The translations under genes and the position numbers were made by a program. DNA of 64,000 nucleotides from a virus: positions 62,001-126,000 of IMG/VR virus record IMGVR_UViG_3300020179_000005, one strand, 5' to 3'. The notes below the pieces were generated by a model, which was not told the origin of the DNA, did no database searches, and worked only from the letters and a program-made list of their open reading frames with translations. This document shows, one piece after another, positions 21,366 through 29,502 of the stretch; the stretch's first letter is position 1, and the number at the start of each line of letters is the position of its first letter.

Positions 21366-21675
21366 CGTCTTCAAGCCCCTCAAGAGCACTGAGGAATTGT
21401 GCAAATCGAATGTTCTTGAACATCCAAAATTGGTGGTAGGCAGCCATGTAAGCATACACCTTGCCAGAAGGCGGATTTAGCCCTAAAGAAAATCCTTCTG
21501 TATACAAATCAAACGCGCTCTTAAGTTCGTCTGTAATGTGGTTGAGAATTATATTGAATCTCTCGCCGTCTTCTTGGCATACCTCGATCATTGAATCCTC
21601 GCTTGTCAGGGCAATGAACTGTCCATTGTTGATGATTATCGGGCCGATATCTGTTGCTTGAATTTCAAATGACAT
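21358..21675 (-). CDS. Small acidic protein, 105 residues
   Basis: Start ATG 21675 (MSFEIQATDIG) is preceded by AGCAGG at good spacing; an in-frame TTG six codons upstream is less likely. The N-terminal half is a small beta unit (IIINNGQFIALTSEDSMIEV). The second half is helical (HITDELKSAFDLYTEGFSLG, AYHQFWMFKNIRFAQFLSAL) and ends acidic. It is coupled to the zinc-ribbon gene by an eight-base overlap, so the two may act together. Function unknown. Confidence 0.6.
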   Translation of the reverse strand: MSFEIQATDIGPIIINNGQFIALTSEDSMIEVCQEDGERFNIILNHITDELKSAFDLYTEGFSLGLNPPSGKVYAYMAAYHQFWMFKNIRFAQFLSALEGLEDDE

Positions 21676-21700
21676 AATTAAACCTGCTTTCAATAGTTAC

Positions 21701-21708
21701 AATATAGT
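21701..21708 (-). promoter_or_regulatory. ACTATATT promoter-like element
   Basis: TATACTATATTG on the coding strand, 26 bases upstream of ATG 21675 and in the gap after the stop at 21737. Confidence 0.4.
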
Positions 21709-21736
21709 ATAGCATAACATATATATCTATTTGCTA

Positions 21737-22039
21737 CTATTGCTGAGAAAATACTCCAGTTTCACTGTTATAACCCCAACCTTTTTTAACCACGTTTTTC
21801 TGTTCTGGCGTCAATTTGATGACTATTGGGTTTGAAGAAAAGGTGTCTATGTAATGTTGCATACCGCTCTTATTGGCGATGAAGATTTCTCCCACATTTC
21901 CCCCGACGACGAATGCAAAGAACTCATATCCAGCCGGGCTGATTTCTGGATTATTCAATAAGATCTCGCTGAAAAAGGCTTCCCTTTCCTCTGATGTCAT
22001 TTCATTAAAATCTGAACTACTAGGCGTTATTGGTAACAT
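21737..22039 (-). CDS. Small protein, 100 residues, with a fibre-accessory C-terminal motif
   Basis: It begins LPITPSSSDFNEMTSEERE with a helix, then a beta unit (YEFFAFVVGGNVGEIFIA). The end, KKGWGYNSETGVFSQQ, matches the G-W/Y-x-Y-(D/N)-x-(V/T)-x-(D/G)-x-F pattern that also ends the proteins at 26675 and 28349. That pattern is common in small proteins next to tail-fibre genes. GGATAGGATACAT precedes ATG 22039. Likely a fibre-associated or virion decoration protein. Confidence 0.55.
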   Translation of the reverse strand: MLPITPSSSDFNEMTSEEREAFFSEILLNNPEISPAGYEFFAFVVGGNVGEIFIANKSGMQHYIDTFSSNPIVIKLTPEQKNVVKKGWGYNSETGVFSQQ

Positions 22040-22097
22040 ATGTATCCTATCCTTTTTTTTGATCTTGTATAGAAAATATTGAATTCATATTTTTTAT

Positions 22098-22562
22098 TTA
22101 ACTAAAAGTTGCATTATATGTAGCAGGATAAACACACGTAGATCCGCTGACAGTCGCAATGCTCGTATTTACTGGGCATGAGTATGTAGTTACGTTCACG
22201 TTTATGAAATACGGCTGGTAACAACCGCCACCGCCGTTGCCGAGGGGTACCCAGCTGGGGCTATAGCATAGACAAGAGACGTCAAAGCAGCCTATGCAGT
22301 TCTGAAACGGGCACGCATTGCACCAGCAGCAACCAGCACCTGGGCTGCTACCCCATGCCCCCCCACCACTATAGCACCCAGGTCCTTGCTGTTGCTGTGA
22401 GGTGGTTCCCGTCGCCGCGTAGTTGGCTGGATAATAGCACTTGTTATCTGCTGGATTAAAGGTAACAATATTGGTATGGGTGAGGCATTTAAAGCCTCCG
22501 AGCTTTACTCTTCTACCTGCACCAAGTGGTCCGATAGATCTTATGCTATTGTAAAATGGCAT
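22098..22562 (-). CDS. Cysteine-rich structural protein, 154 residues
   Basis: It carries about 14 cysteines, eight within residues 70-100 (CCWCNACPFQ, then CIGCFDVSCLC). A motif C-(Y/V)-Y-P-A-(N/T)-Y-x-A-T occurs twice, near residue 45 and at the C-terminus, suggesting an internal duplication. The rest is Gly/Ser/Pro-rich. The N-terminus MPFYNSIRSIGPLGAGRR has no signal peptide. A dense Cys core could bind metal or form disulfides after lysis or at the virion surface. It sits between fibre genes. No family recognised. Confidence 0.55.
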   Translation of the reverse strand: MPFYNSIRSIGPLGAGRRVKLGGFKCLTHTNIVTFNPADNKCYYPANYAATGTTSQQQQGPGCYSGGGAWGSSPGAGCCWCNACPFQNCIGCFDVSCLCYSPSWVPLGNGGGGCYQPYFINVNVTTYSCPVNTSIATVSGSTCVYPATYNATFS

Positions 22563-22585
22563 TGTTTTTCCTTTGGCTCGCTGGA

Positions 22586-23783
22586 TTAGTAGTTAAGGCT
22601 GGTTGCACCAAATGTTGTAAAAGCTCCGCTTCTTCTTAGGAATGTGAAGCTAAATATATCTAGTTTTCCTGCGCCATTTGTTGCAGTTGGAGCTGAGCCA
22701 CCGCTCCACTTAATTGTTTGACCAACTCCTGCTATTTGAACTGCACTTGGTATGTATCCAGTTGCTCCTTGAGTTACGATAACAGTAACAGTACTTGCTC
22801 TATTATCGGTTGTTGGAAGGTTGGTTACATTCAATGTAAAGTTTGCGCCAGGAGCAGTATTGACAAATCCTACGTTTGTAGAAGTAAAATCAAGCGTAAG
22901 AACGTTGCTTGATATGGTTTGATCGGCTGTTACTTCAGTTGATTCTGCAATTGTTATCAGACCAGTAACAGTTAGAGCTCCGCTTACTGTAACATCATTA
23001 AATGTTACATTTGAAGCCGTTCCAACTGCTTGACCGATTGAAATGGTTGCGGTTGAACCCTCCCCTGCAGTATGAGAAACTGTTACTCCGGTTCCAGCCG
23101 AAACATCGGACATATAGTTACCAGTTGTGTCTGTACCAAGAGCAACCGAGTTAGGGGCAACTGTTGCGGTTAGAGTTGCGCTACCCAAGTCGGTTAGGGT
23201 TACGTTACCGGTCAAGTCTCCAGCCAATGTAATAACTGGTGATACACCTGTTATTGTTGGTGATGTAAGAGTCTTATTGGTAAGTGTCTGTGCGCCGGCA
23301 AGCGTTACAAGGTTTGCTGTATCGGCAATACCGTGAACGCTGGTTGTGTCGTTTTCGTGATTTGTTACATCTGTGGTGCTTGCTATATTGACGTATGTCG
23401 ATCCATCGTTGCTAAACTGCCACTTGTCAGTATCCTCACTCCAACGAAGTTCTACATTTGCAGAAGAACCACGCTCAACCTCAATGCCGGCATTGGCTGA
23501 TGGCGCTCCTGTAACACTTGAATTAAGAAGAATTGTATTATCTTCTACGGCTAAAGTTTCTGTATTAAGAGTAGTTGTGTTTCCGTTAACGGTTAAATTA
23601 CCAGTAACCGTAAGGTCACCAGAAACCGAAAGATTTCCGCTCTTTTGAAACCGAAGCCACCGTTGTGTCTGAAGCATTCTTAAATTCTGCTAGTGCTGCA
23701 GTAGCACCAGTTGCGGCTTTAAATACGGCTGATTCGTCAAAAATAGTTATTGTCGGTGCAGTTTCAAATCTTTTACGCGCCAT
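22586..23783 (-). CDS. Modular tail-fibre protein, 398 residues, recoded at codon 49
   Basis: ATG 23783 follows AGGAG and gives MARKRFETAPTITIFDES. Codon 49 is CGG; the zero frame stops after RKSFGFW. Skipping the C restores SVSKEGNLSVSGDLTVTGN, leading straight into the fibre module shared by five other genes here ([20 protein letters not shown], then IEVERGSS and LRWSEDTDKWQ). The middle has beta-repeat sequence (TLTNKTLTSPTITG) typical of trimeric fibres. The C-terminal domain ends FTTFGATSLNY. The conventional start at 23677 would lose the natural N-terminus and its ribosome binding site. Confidence 0.85.
23636..23639 (-). other. CGGA recoding site (Gly 49 of the 398-residue fibre)
   Basis: In-frame gag CGG aaa; zero-frame stop seven codons on. 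Skipping the C gives gag GGA aat ctt, reading KEGNLSVSGDLTV. Confidence 0.9.
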
Positions 23784-23820
23784 GGCACTCCTTATATGAA
23801 TAAGTTAAAATAATTCAAAC

Positions 23821-23828
23821 ATTATAGT
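23821..23828 (-). promoter_or_regulatory. ACTATAAT promoter-like element
   Basis: CATTACTATAATGTTT on the coding strand, 38 bases before ATG 23783, in the gap after the glycosyltransferase stop. Confidence 0.45.
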
Positions 23829-23846
23829 AATGAGTTTTAAGTAAAA

Positions 23847-24650
23847 TTATTGTGTTATTCTATTTAAATATTGCATCATTTTGCCGCTATATTTTATGCG
23901 ACCAAAATGCGTTAGGTCAATACTTGGGTCAACCCATATCTTACCACCGATCTTTTGCCAGTAACGACAGAATCCGTAATCTTCAGATAAAAATCTGCCA
24001 TCATCATCAACATAGGAGTTAAATAACGCATATCCATAATCTGCTTCTTTTTCAGTTAAAGAAGAAGTGTCATCTTTGTACTTTAATTTTTTATATTTTT
24101 TCATCATCTTTTCAATCGCTTGACGCTTTATTAGCATAAAGCCAGTACCAGCTTCGAAACATTCTATTGCGCCATTTTCTATATTTAGTTTAGTTTCACC
24201 GGGCTTAAAATGTGCTACGTATCTGGAGCCATATTCCAAAAGATTTTCAGATTTTAAATCTTTTTGTGCACCTTCTTTGACCTTGTCCCAATTTATTTCT
24301 TTAATTGGATATGAAGCTGTTATAACATCTTTATCGTGCCATAGTAGTTTTAGCACGGATTGTTTGTCAAATTGTAAATCTGCATCAATAAACATCATGT
24401 GAGTAAAATCGGGATTTGCCATGAACTTAGCGGCAAGATTATTTCTTGCGCGATTGATCAAAGAATCGGATATCGTACAAACAGAATACTTAAGGCCGAC
24501 ATCTTTATAAAACATAAGTGCCTGTAATAAAGACATCATGAATGGTTCTGTGACGTGTGAATCATAGCATGGCAGAGCAAAGAAAATATTCCACTCTTGA
24601 ATCTTTTCTTTTGGTATTGTTATTTGTGTTTGTGTTTGTTCTATAGCCAT
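23847..24650 (-). CDS. Glycosyltransferase, GT-A-like, 267 residues
   Basis: Residues 20-100 show a GT-A nucleotide-sugar fold: IFFALPCYD, NRARNNLAAKFM, then MMFIDADLQFD with the metal-binding D-x-D. A later GTGFMLIKRQAIEKM and a YGFCRYWQKIGGKIWVDPSI segment match the acceptor side of phage glycosyltransferases. It may glycosylate virion fibres or host surface sugar. It lies within the fibre region, in the same strand and spacing as neighbours. ATG 24650 follows TATAAT by seven bases, with no clear ribosome binding site, so a leaderless start is possible. Confidence 0.75.
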   Translation of the reverse strand: MAIEQTQTQITIPKEKIQEWNIFFALPCYDSHVTEPFMMSLLQALMFYKDVGLKYSVCTISDSLINRARNNLAAKFMANPDFTHMMFIDADLQFDKQSVLKLLWHDKDVITASYPIKEINWDKVKEGAQKDLKSENLLEYGSRYVAHFKPGETKLNIENGAIECFEAGTGFMLIKRQAIEKMMKKYKKLKYKDDTSSLTEKEADYGYALFNSYVDDDGRFLSEDYGFCRYWQKIGGKIWVDPSIDLTHFGRIKYSGKMMQYLNRITQ

Positions 24651-24719
24651 ATTAACAATTATAGCAGATAAATAGGTCTATTGCATCTTATGTAAAATAT
24701 TTTAATTAAATTGGCATAG

Positions 24720-25706
24720 TTATGCGACTACCAAACTGAACGAGCCAGTGGAAGTGAACGAGTGAACCGTATAGGCGGCTGCGCCAGCGGGTCCGACTTC
24801 TTTTGTTCCACCAGTGGCGGAAATACCAGAGGATGTTAGGTAGCGAATGATTACGACACCAGAGCCGCCGTTGCCACCCGCGGACGCTGGCGAATCGTTC
24901 CCCTGTCCTGCTCCACCGCCGCCGCCACCCATATTGGGTAGTCCAGGTGAGGCTATTGCGCCACTGGCAACGCCATACGCACCTGCACCGCCGCCACCGT
25001 TACCGCCAGACCCAGGGCTACTCCCTGAGTTATGTCCACCACCGCCGCCGCCAGCCCTGAATGTTGCTGTGCCGTTAATCGAAGACTGAACGCCCGCGCC
25101 ACCATTCCCGCCAGTCGCACCGCCATTTGCACCTACACCACCAGCGCCGCCACCGCCCGCACCTGGATATGTCCCACCGTTTGGAACTGTTCCGCCATCA
25201 TAGCCCTGACCAGCAGTACCAGTTCCTGGAGAACCCGCACCACTATGGCCACCACCCGCGCCACCTCCAGAACCTCCGCTCAATGCAGTTTGCCACTCGT
25301 ATGAACCACCTCTGCCACCACCAACGGAAATTATTGAATCAAAAGAGGAATTTGTCCCACTTGACCCCGTGGTTGTCCCCTGTTTGTGTCCAGGCCCACC
25401 AGCACCGACAACGACGGCATATGTAGCACCGCTATACAATTGCACTGTTGTTTCAGCAGGAAATCCTCCACCAGAATTTTCTCCAGAAACGGATGAACGG
25501 TAACCCCCAGCGCCACCTCCAGACCCAACCCAAGAACCGCCGCCACCGCCGCCAGCAACAATGATGTATTCAACATTTGGAGTTGGCGAACCAATCCATG
25601 CCAAAGCGCCTCTTTGCTGTTGCTGCGTGGTTAAATCCCAAAACCCAGAGGCTGCCGCTACTGTTACCGTTTGCAACGGTCCGATGCGTCCGCCACGTTT
25701 ACGCAT
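24720..25706 (-). CDS. Polyglycine adhesin (fibre tip), 328 residues
   Basis: After an N-terminal 45 residues (MRKRGGRIGPLQ, then GFWDLTTQQQQRG), a NVEYIIVAGGGGGG strand opens a glycine-rich region to about residue 290. It has many G4-G6 runs spaced by short variable loops and a conserved GGSGVVIIRYLT exit strand. This is the layout of glycine-rich receptor-binding domains in phage fibre tips, where polyglycine helices carry variable loops. ATG 25706 overlaps the previous stop as TAATG. One of five related genes in this cassette. Arg codons are CGT, CGC, AGA and AGG; none is CGG despite the high GC. Confidence 0.8.
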   Translation of the reverse strand: MRKRGGRIGPLQTVTVAAASGFWDLTTQQQQRGALAWIGSPTPNVEYIIVAGGGGGGSWVGSGGGAGGYRSSVSGENSGGGFPAETTVQLYSGATYAVVVGAGGPGHKQGTTTGSSGTNSSFDSIISVGGGRGGSYEWQTALSGGSGGGAGGGHSGAGSPGTGTAGQGYDGGTVPNGGTYPGAGGGGAGGVGANGGATGGNGGAGVQSSINGTATFRAGGGGGGHNSGSSPGSGGNGGGGAGAYGVASGAIASPGLPNMGGGGGGAGQGNDSPASAGGNGGSGVVIIRYLTSSGISATGGTKEVGPAGAAAYTVHSFTSTGSFSLVVA

Positions 25707-26383
25707 TAACTAATCTCTTCGTAAGAGCAGACCGCCTCCAGGTCGCCGTTCACAAGAGCAGTAAGGCGAAGTTGGTCGCCCTCCTCAAGATAAATAGACT
25801 TGGAGATAACGTCCAGCGTTGAGTCGGCTGGAACGGCTATCGTCGAAGCAAGCCTATATCCTGTACCCGAACGAACAATGTCCACTGTTATATCTGCGGC
25901 GTTTGTTCCGTCCACGTTGGAGACGTACAGCGCGTTAACCTTAAGCACCTTGTTGGAGTTGCTCGCAGTACCAGTTACGTTTATCGTGCCCGCCATAGCC
26001 GAATGGTGTTGGCAGGCGTAGTACAGGGTGTTCGGTGCGTCAGCAGGAATCTGATAAGTGATGTAACCAAGTTCCGTGCCGTTATTTCTAATACCAGATG
26101 TAACTACATTCGCTGCGTTGTAAGCACCAGATGAACTTTGAATCCAAAACGGATGACCAGAAGCAGATACTTGAAATGTATAAGTTGCACCACGTGTTAG
26201 GTTGAGAGTCGCGTTATTGGAGCCGCCGACTACATAGGCGGACGCGCCACTGTTGGTGACCACGATGGTCGTGCCTGCACTGCTGCCCTCGTTCTTCAAA
26301 ATGGGTGTGGCGGTCGTAGTAACAGCAAGAACTGCTGTTTGACCTTTTATTGTCGTGACTGCCACGATATTTGGTGCTGTCAT
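25706..26383 (-). CDS. Virion protein with cupredoxin-like domain, 225 residues
   Basis: Residues about 60-140 form a cupredoxin-like unit: YTFQVSASGHPFWIQSS, then GYITYQIPADAPNTLYYACQ followed by HHSAMAGTI. The His of GHPFW with Cys, His and Met of CQHHSAM matches type 1 copper ligand order (His, then Cys, His, Met). The flanking parts are beta-rich (TVDIVRSGTGYRL at the C-terminal side). Such domains occur in aquatic phage structural proteins and copper binding there is unproven. It is coupled to the adhesin gene downstream by one base. Confidence 0.7.
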   Translation of the reverse strand: MTAPNIVAVTTIKGQTAVLAVTTTATPILKNEGSSAGTTIVVTNSGASAYVVGGSNNATLNLTRGATYTFQVSASGHPFWIQSSSGAYNAANVVTSGIRNNGTELGYITYQIPADAPNTLYYACQHHSAMAGTINVTGTASNSNKVLKVNALYVSNVDGTNAADITVDIVRSGTGYRLASTIAVPADSTLDVISKSIYLEEGDQLRLTALVNGDLEAVCSYEEIS

Positions 26384-26386
26384 GAT

Positions 26387-26647
26387 TTATCCTCCAAAAA
26401 CTATTGACATTGCAATACTTTTACCAGTCGATGCTGGTGTAAATCCTAAATTATTAACAGCTGCATTAGCTGCTAAATGTGCTGATGTAACGACATTTGC
26501 CGCCAATTGTGTTGCGCCAACTGCACCAGGAGGTACAACACCAACATAAGTATTTAATACCCACGAGGTTCCATTCCAAGTCCAGCTCCTACCACCATCA
26601 GAATGAACGTCGTTTACCGATGGAGATCCAGGAAAATCTATTGGCAT
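26387..26647 (-). CDS. Small fibre-accessory protein with the FP-x-SPS anchor, 86 residues
   Basis: The N-terminus MPIDFPGSPSVNDVHSDGGR and a WTWNGTSWVL strand form the anchor module also seen at the start of the proteins at 29882, 33788 and 34872. The rest, VGATQLAANVVTSAHLAANA, resembles a short coiled repeat of fibre shafts. It ends three bases before the cupredoxin gene's start. A plausible short fibre or adapter that shares the attachment site of the longer fibres. Confidence 0.6.
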   Translation of the reverse strand: MPIDFPGSPSVNDVHSDGGRSWTWNGTSWVLNTYVGVVPPGAVGATQLAANVVTSAHLAANAAVNNLGFTPASTGKSIAMSIVFGG

Positions 26648-26674
26648 TTAGTTATCTCCTTTTTATATTAAAAC

Positions 26675-27031
26675 TTAGGCTAGTTCATCCCATTGTTGGC
26701 TGGCTTCATTCCAGGTCCAATTTCCTTCAGCAGGTTTAGCAACTGGTGCTTCCCAGTCTGCTGTAGTTTGGTTCAACGTCCAAGACGGATAGGGCTTTGG
26801 TGCAACAAATGCATCAAGTTCTGCATTGAACGTATATCCAATTCCAGCATAACGCTTACGGAAATTGTTATTATAAGATGTTTGCTTCCAAGTACCACCC
26901 AAAAGGCTTGTGCAGAATGCCGCACCAACTGAATCTGAGGCTGGATAATCTCCACCACCACAGTCGGCATTGCCGACCACAATGACTTGTGTGACGACAT
27001 TGTCGGAATTGATTTGCGCAAAATGTGCCAT
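26675..27031 (-). CDS. Small tail-fibre-associated protein, 118 residues
   Basis: It starts MAHFAQINSDNVVTQVIVV and has CGGGDYPASDSVGAAFCTSL, then KRYAGIGYTFNAELDAFVAP, and ends with PSWTLNQTTADWEAP and NWTWNEASQQWDEL. This is a compact family widely found beside fibre genes in aquatic phages; I know it as a pattern, not a named protein. It shares the G-Y-x-F-x-x-x-x-D-x-F-V-A-P motif with the protein at 28349. Upstream AGGAGG is a strong ribosome binding site. Confidence 0.65.
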   Translation of the reverse strand: MAHFAQINSDNVVTQVIVVGNADCGGGDYPASDSVGAAFCTSLLGGTWKQTSYNNNFRKRYAGIGYTFNAELDAFVAPKPYPSWTLNQTTADWEAPVAKPAEGNWTWNEASQQWDELA

Positions 27032-27066
27032 TTTAAAATATCCTCCTAATTAAGATAATGTCTCTG

Positions 27067-27074
27067 TATATAGT
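27067..27074 (-). promoter_or_regulatory. ACTATATA promoter-like element
   Basis: GATACTATATACAG on the coding strand, 36 bases before ATG 27031, in the 113-base gap 27032-27144. Confidence 0.4.
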
Positions 27075-27112
27075 ATCATAAAAATCATTAAAAATCTATT
27101 TAAATAATAAAA

Positions 27113-27148
27113 TTATTCTTGTGTCGGTGCGACGAATACATCGTTCAT
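27113..27148 (-). pseudogene. Leftover 3' end of a fibre-accessory gene
   Basis: Downstream of and slightly overlapping the 62-residue gene, in another frame, an 11-codon piece reads MNDVFVAPTQE then stop. It is almost the same at the DNA level as the end of the gene at 28349 (NDVFVAPT then EEE stop). It has no start context. This looks like the remainder of a second copy replaced by recombination. Confidence 0.6.
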
Positions 27149-27333
27149 GGTAGGGGCTGCTCTGGTGGTGACGGCAGTTTCTCAAACACTCCATCAACAA
27201 CAGTTGCACCAACCCACGCAACATTGTCGGGTTCGCTCATAATCCAAGTCGCCTCTTCCAGCCCACGCCACGACGCATCTGCTTCAGTGACTACAGTGCA
27301 AACACCGTTCTCAACTTTGCCGTAAATGTTCAT
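27145..27333 (-). CDS. Small fibre-accessory protein, 62 residues
   Basis: ATG 27333 (MNIYGKVENGVCTVVTEAD) overlaps the previous stop as TGATG. AKVENG-type starts (KVENGVCTVV here, KVENGIVTDV at 28349) and a GATVVDGVFEKLPSPP end show it is a divergent relative of the 72-residue protein at 28349. Its end has been replaced, leaving the old ending as a remnant just downstream. Likely a partner of the adhesin gene immediately upstream. Confidence 0.55.
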   Translation of the reverse strand: MNIYGKVENGVCTVVTEADASWRGLEEATWIMSEPDNVAWVGATVVDGVFEKLPSPPEQPLP

Positions 27334-28349
27334 CACGGAACCTCGTATTCAATGTTTACGAAACCGCTTGCAGCGGCGTTTGCTGTACCCTGTACATTAC
27401 CGCCAAGACCGACTGTGACCGTAACACCGACTGAAGGCGTAACAGTGTCGCTCACAACGATTCGTCGCCCCCTTGTACCTTCTGTAAATCCACCCCAAAC
27501 ATTGAATACACCGCCACCAGTGCTTTGGTGAAGATACGTAGTCGCTTCCCCCGTGTTCGCCTTTGCGTTGATGAGGTAGTTCACCGCATCATAGCCAACA
27601 CGGTAATGAGTAACTAATTGACCACCAAGCGCAGTTTGCGTGCCACCCGAGAAGGCAACCGAACTGCTACTTCCAGCAGTCCCAGTTCCATCAGTAGTAG
27701 TCATACCACCAGCACCGCCAACAATAGTTGCCATAACTTTTGTAACACCTGCTGGCGGGGTGAATGTGCCACTAGTCGTGAACAGTTCGCAACGACGCTT
27801 GTTCCCTGAGTACGCCTCAAGCGTCACGATTCCCTGCTGACCTGCGACACCGTTAGACCCAGCAGTTCCACCAGCACCAACAGTCACCACGAGCGTTGCG
27901 CCTTCGGTAACTGCACCACCAACACGCAAGAACCCACCACGACCACCTTGCACATTTACAATGTATACGCCACCAGCAGGAGGTGTCGCTCCGTCGTAAA
28001 AGCCACGTTTTCCACCAGCACCATAATCGTTTGGACTTATGTTGTGGCTTGTATTGGATGTTTTGAAGTCCGAACTTGGTGAGCCATTTGGGTCGCCGCC
28101 AAGAGCGGTCTGAGTGCCTGCTGAGAACGCCACTGAACTACTGCCACCAGAACCAGCCGCAGTTGAGCCGTTGCGAACACCGCCGCCGCCTGCCTGAATG
28201 TTGGCAATCACATAGGTCACGCCTGCTGGCACAGTCCAGTTGTTCGCACCAGTCGTCGTGAATGTGTAGACCGTGGGAATAGAGGAGGCGGTGGCAACAA
28301 CCGTGTCCGTTGTCTGCGATGACACATAGCCGAGATAAGAACGAGCCAT
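27333..28349 (-). CDS. Glycine-rich fibre-tip adhesin, 338 residues
   Basis: The start MARSYLGYVSSQTTDTVVAT is shared in form with the adhesin at 28564 (LGYVSSLTTQTVNV). Two related repeats follow, each opening with a strand ending in (V/M)TY-or-TKV(I/M)A(N/T)I and continuing GGAGG-type loops with SSSVAFS-GTQTALGG. Its Gly runs are shorter than in the other four adhesins. Overlaps neighbours by one base on each side (TAATG, TGATG). Probably a receptor-binding alternative or co-tip in the same fibre. No CGG codon. Confidence 0.7.
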   Translation of the reverse strand: MARSYLGYVSSQTTDTVVATASSIPTVYTFTTTGANNWTVPAGVTYVIANIQAGGGGVRNGSTAAGSGGSSSVAFSAGTQTALGGDPNGSPSSDFKTSNTSHNISPNDYGAGGKRGFYDGATPPAGGVYIVNVQGGRGGFLRVGGAVTEGATLVVTVGAGGTAGSNGVAGQQGIVTLEAYSGNKRRCELFTTSGTFTPPAGVTKVMATIVGGAGGMTTTDGTGTAGSSSSVAFSGGTQTALGGQLVTHYRVGYDAVNYLINAKANTGEATTYLHQSTGGGVFNVWGGFTEGTRGRRIVVSDTVTPSVGVTVTVGLGGNVQGTANAAASGFVNIEYEVP

Positions 28350-28567
28350 TACTCCTCCTCAATCGTCGGTGCGACGAATACATCGTTCACCGCATCATAC
28401 GACCAGCCCTTGCCGCAGTAGCCACGACCTGAACCGTCTTGGAAACACTCAACCCACAGTTCGCTGTCGCCGTAGCGTTCAGGATTAGCGACCAAGAAAT
28501 CCCACGACACGACACGAACATCGGTGACGATGCCGTTCTCAACCTTTGCGAAAGTCGGTGCGCTCAT
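28349..28567 (-). CDS. Small fibre-accessory protein, 72 residues
   Basis: MSAPTFAKVENGIVTDVRVV, then LWVECFQDGSGRGYCGKGW and YDAVNDVFVAPTIEEE. The two cysteines and GWSYDAVNDVFVAP motif place it with a family of small proteins that accompany phage fibre tips; role unknown. ATG 28567 overlaps the adhesin stop (ATGA) and its own stop overlaps the next start (TAATG), so it is translated as part of a coupled pair of adhesin genes. Confidence 0.6.
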   Translation of the reverse strand: MSAPTFAKVENGIVTDVRVVSWDFLVANPERYGDSELWVECFQDGSGRGYCGKGWSYDAVNDVFVAPTIEEE

Positions 28568-29499
28568 ACCTTGAACCTGACATAGACGACACCTGCTTGC
28601 CCATTACCGCCGTTGCCGCCTTTAGTTCCGCCACCGCCAGCACCATAGTTCACGCCAGCGTTGCCAGCACCAGAAGTAGTGCCTGCGACACCGCCTGTTC
28701 CTGCTGAGCCACCTGTCGCACCACCACCGCCACCACCAGCGCAAGCGTTGTAAGCCGCACCCGTAATGAAACCTGAAATGTCTCTACCGTTGCCGCCCGT
28801 GCCACCTGTCGTTCCTGCTGCGTTGCCGCCGTTGCCGTTAGCACCACCACCACCACCACCAGCGGCGTTAGCCGAAGTAAAGTTATCAGTTCCGTTGCCG
28901 CCGATGTAGGTGTTGCTCACTTGACCGTGACTGATACGGCTCTCACCGTTTGCGAAATGAGCGTTCCCGTATCCTGCGGCGTTTGCCATACCGCCTTGAT
29001 TAGCACCTGCGCCACCAACACGAAACATAATCCCACCGTTCTCAGGCTCGCTAGATGAAACCGACTGAGCGTAAGAGCCGCCACGACCACCGCCATAGAC
29101 AATGTGCTTATTCCCGATGCGAGACGGAAACCCTGCGCTACTGTACGAAGTAGAACCGTTGCCGCCTGCGCCTACATCTATCGTTTGATTAGCGTCAAGA
29201 TACACGGTAATCGTTTCATCTAGTCCAAGAATGCCGCCACCACCGCCGCCACCACCAGCACCGTTATTGTTAGTAGCACCGCCGCCGCCACCACCACCGC
29301 CGATAAGCAGAATGTCAAACAACCCTGCCTTCGTCACCGTTAGCGTACTGTCGCTAGTGAAGGTGAGAAGCGTGTACGCCTGTGTTCCGACTGTGATGCT
29401 TGACGATGAGCCGCCTGTTGCTACGCCGTAGCCCTGCACATTGACGGTCTGCGTCGTCAATGACGACACATACCCAAGTTGGCGGCGAGCCGTAGCCAT
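28564..29499 (-). CDS. Polyglycine adhesin, 311 residues
   Basis: N-terminus MATARRQLGYVSSLTTQTVN, then YTLLTFTSDSTLTVTKAGLF and DILLIGGGGGGGGA. A long glycine-rich region with variable loops follows, ending GQAGVVYVRFKV. This shares its entry strand with the adhesin at 30872 (HTFTASSTLTVTQPGWFDVL) and its exit strand with all members. Fits a fibre-tip receptor-binding protein. The cluster's GC content is much higher than the surrounding genes because of GGN and GCN codons. Confidence 0.8.
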   Translation of the reverse strand: MATARRQLGYVSSLTTQTVNVQGYGVATGGSSSSITVGTQAYTLLTFTSDSTLTVTKAGLFDILLIGGGGGGGGATNNNGAGGGGGGGGILGLDETITVYLDANQTIDVGAGGNGSTSYSSAGFPSRIGNKHIVYGGGRGGSYAQSVSSSEPENGGIMFRVGGAGANQGGMANAAGYGNAHFANGESRISHGQVSNTYIGGNGTDNFTSANAAGGGGGGANGNGGNAAGTTGGTGGNGRDISGFITGAAYNACAGGGGGGATGGSAGTGGVAGTTSGAGNAGVNYGAGGGGTKGGNGGNGQAGVVYVRFKV

Positions 29500-29502
29500 C
29501 GG

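Noticed and set aside
24651-24665. Firm leaderless promoter for the glycosyltransferase.
   Set aside because: TATAAT lies seven bases before the ATG, but the gene could be read from upstream; evidence is a single AT-rich match.
27113-27333. A recoding site at the end of the 62-residue accessory gene.
   Set aside because: The remnant frame is not reached by a +1 skip and there is no in-frame CGG; it is a recombination remnant.
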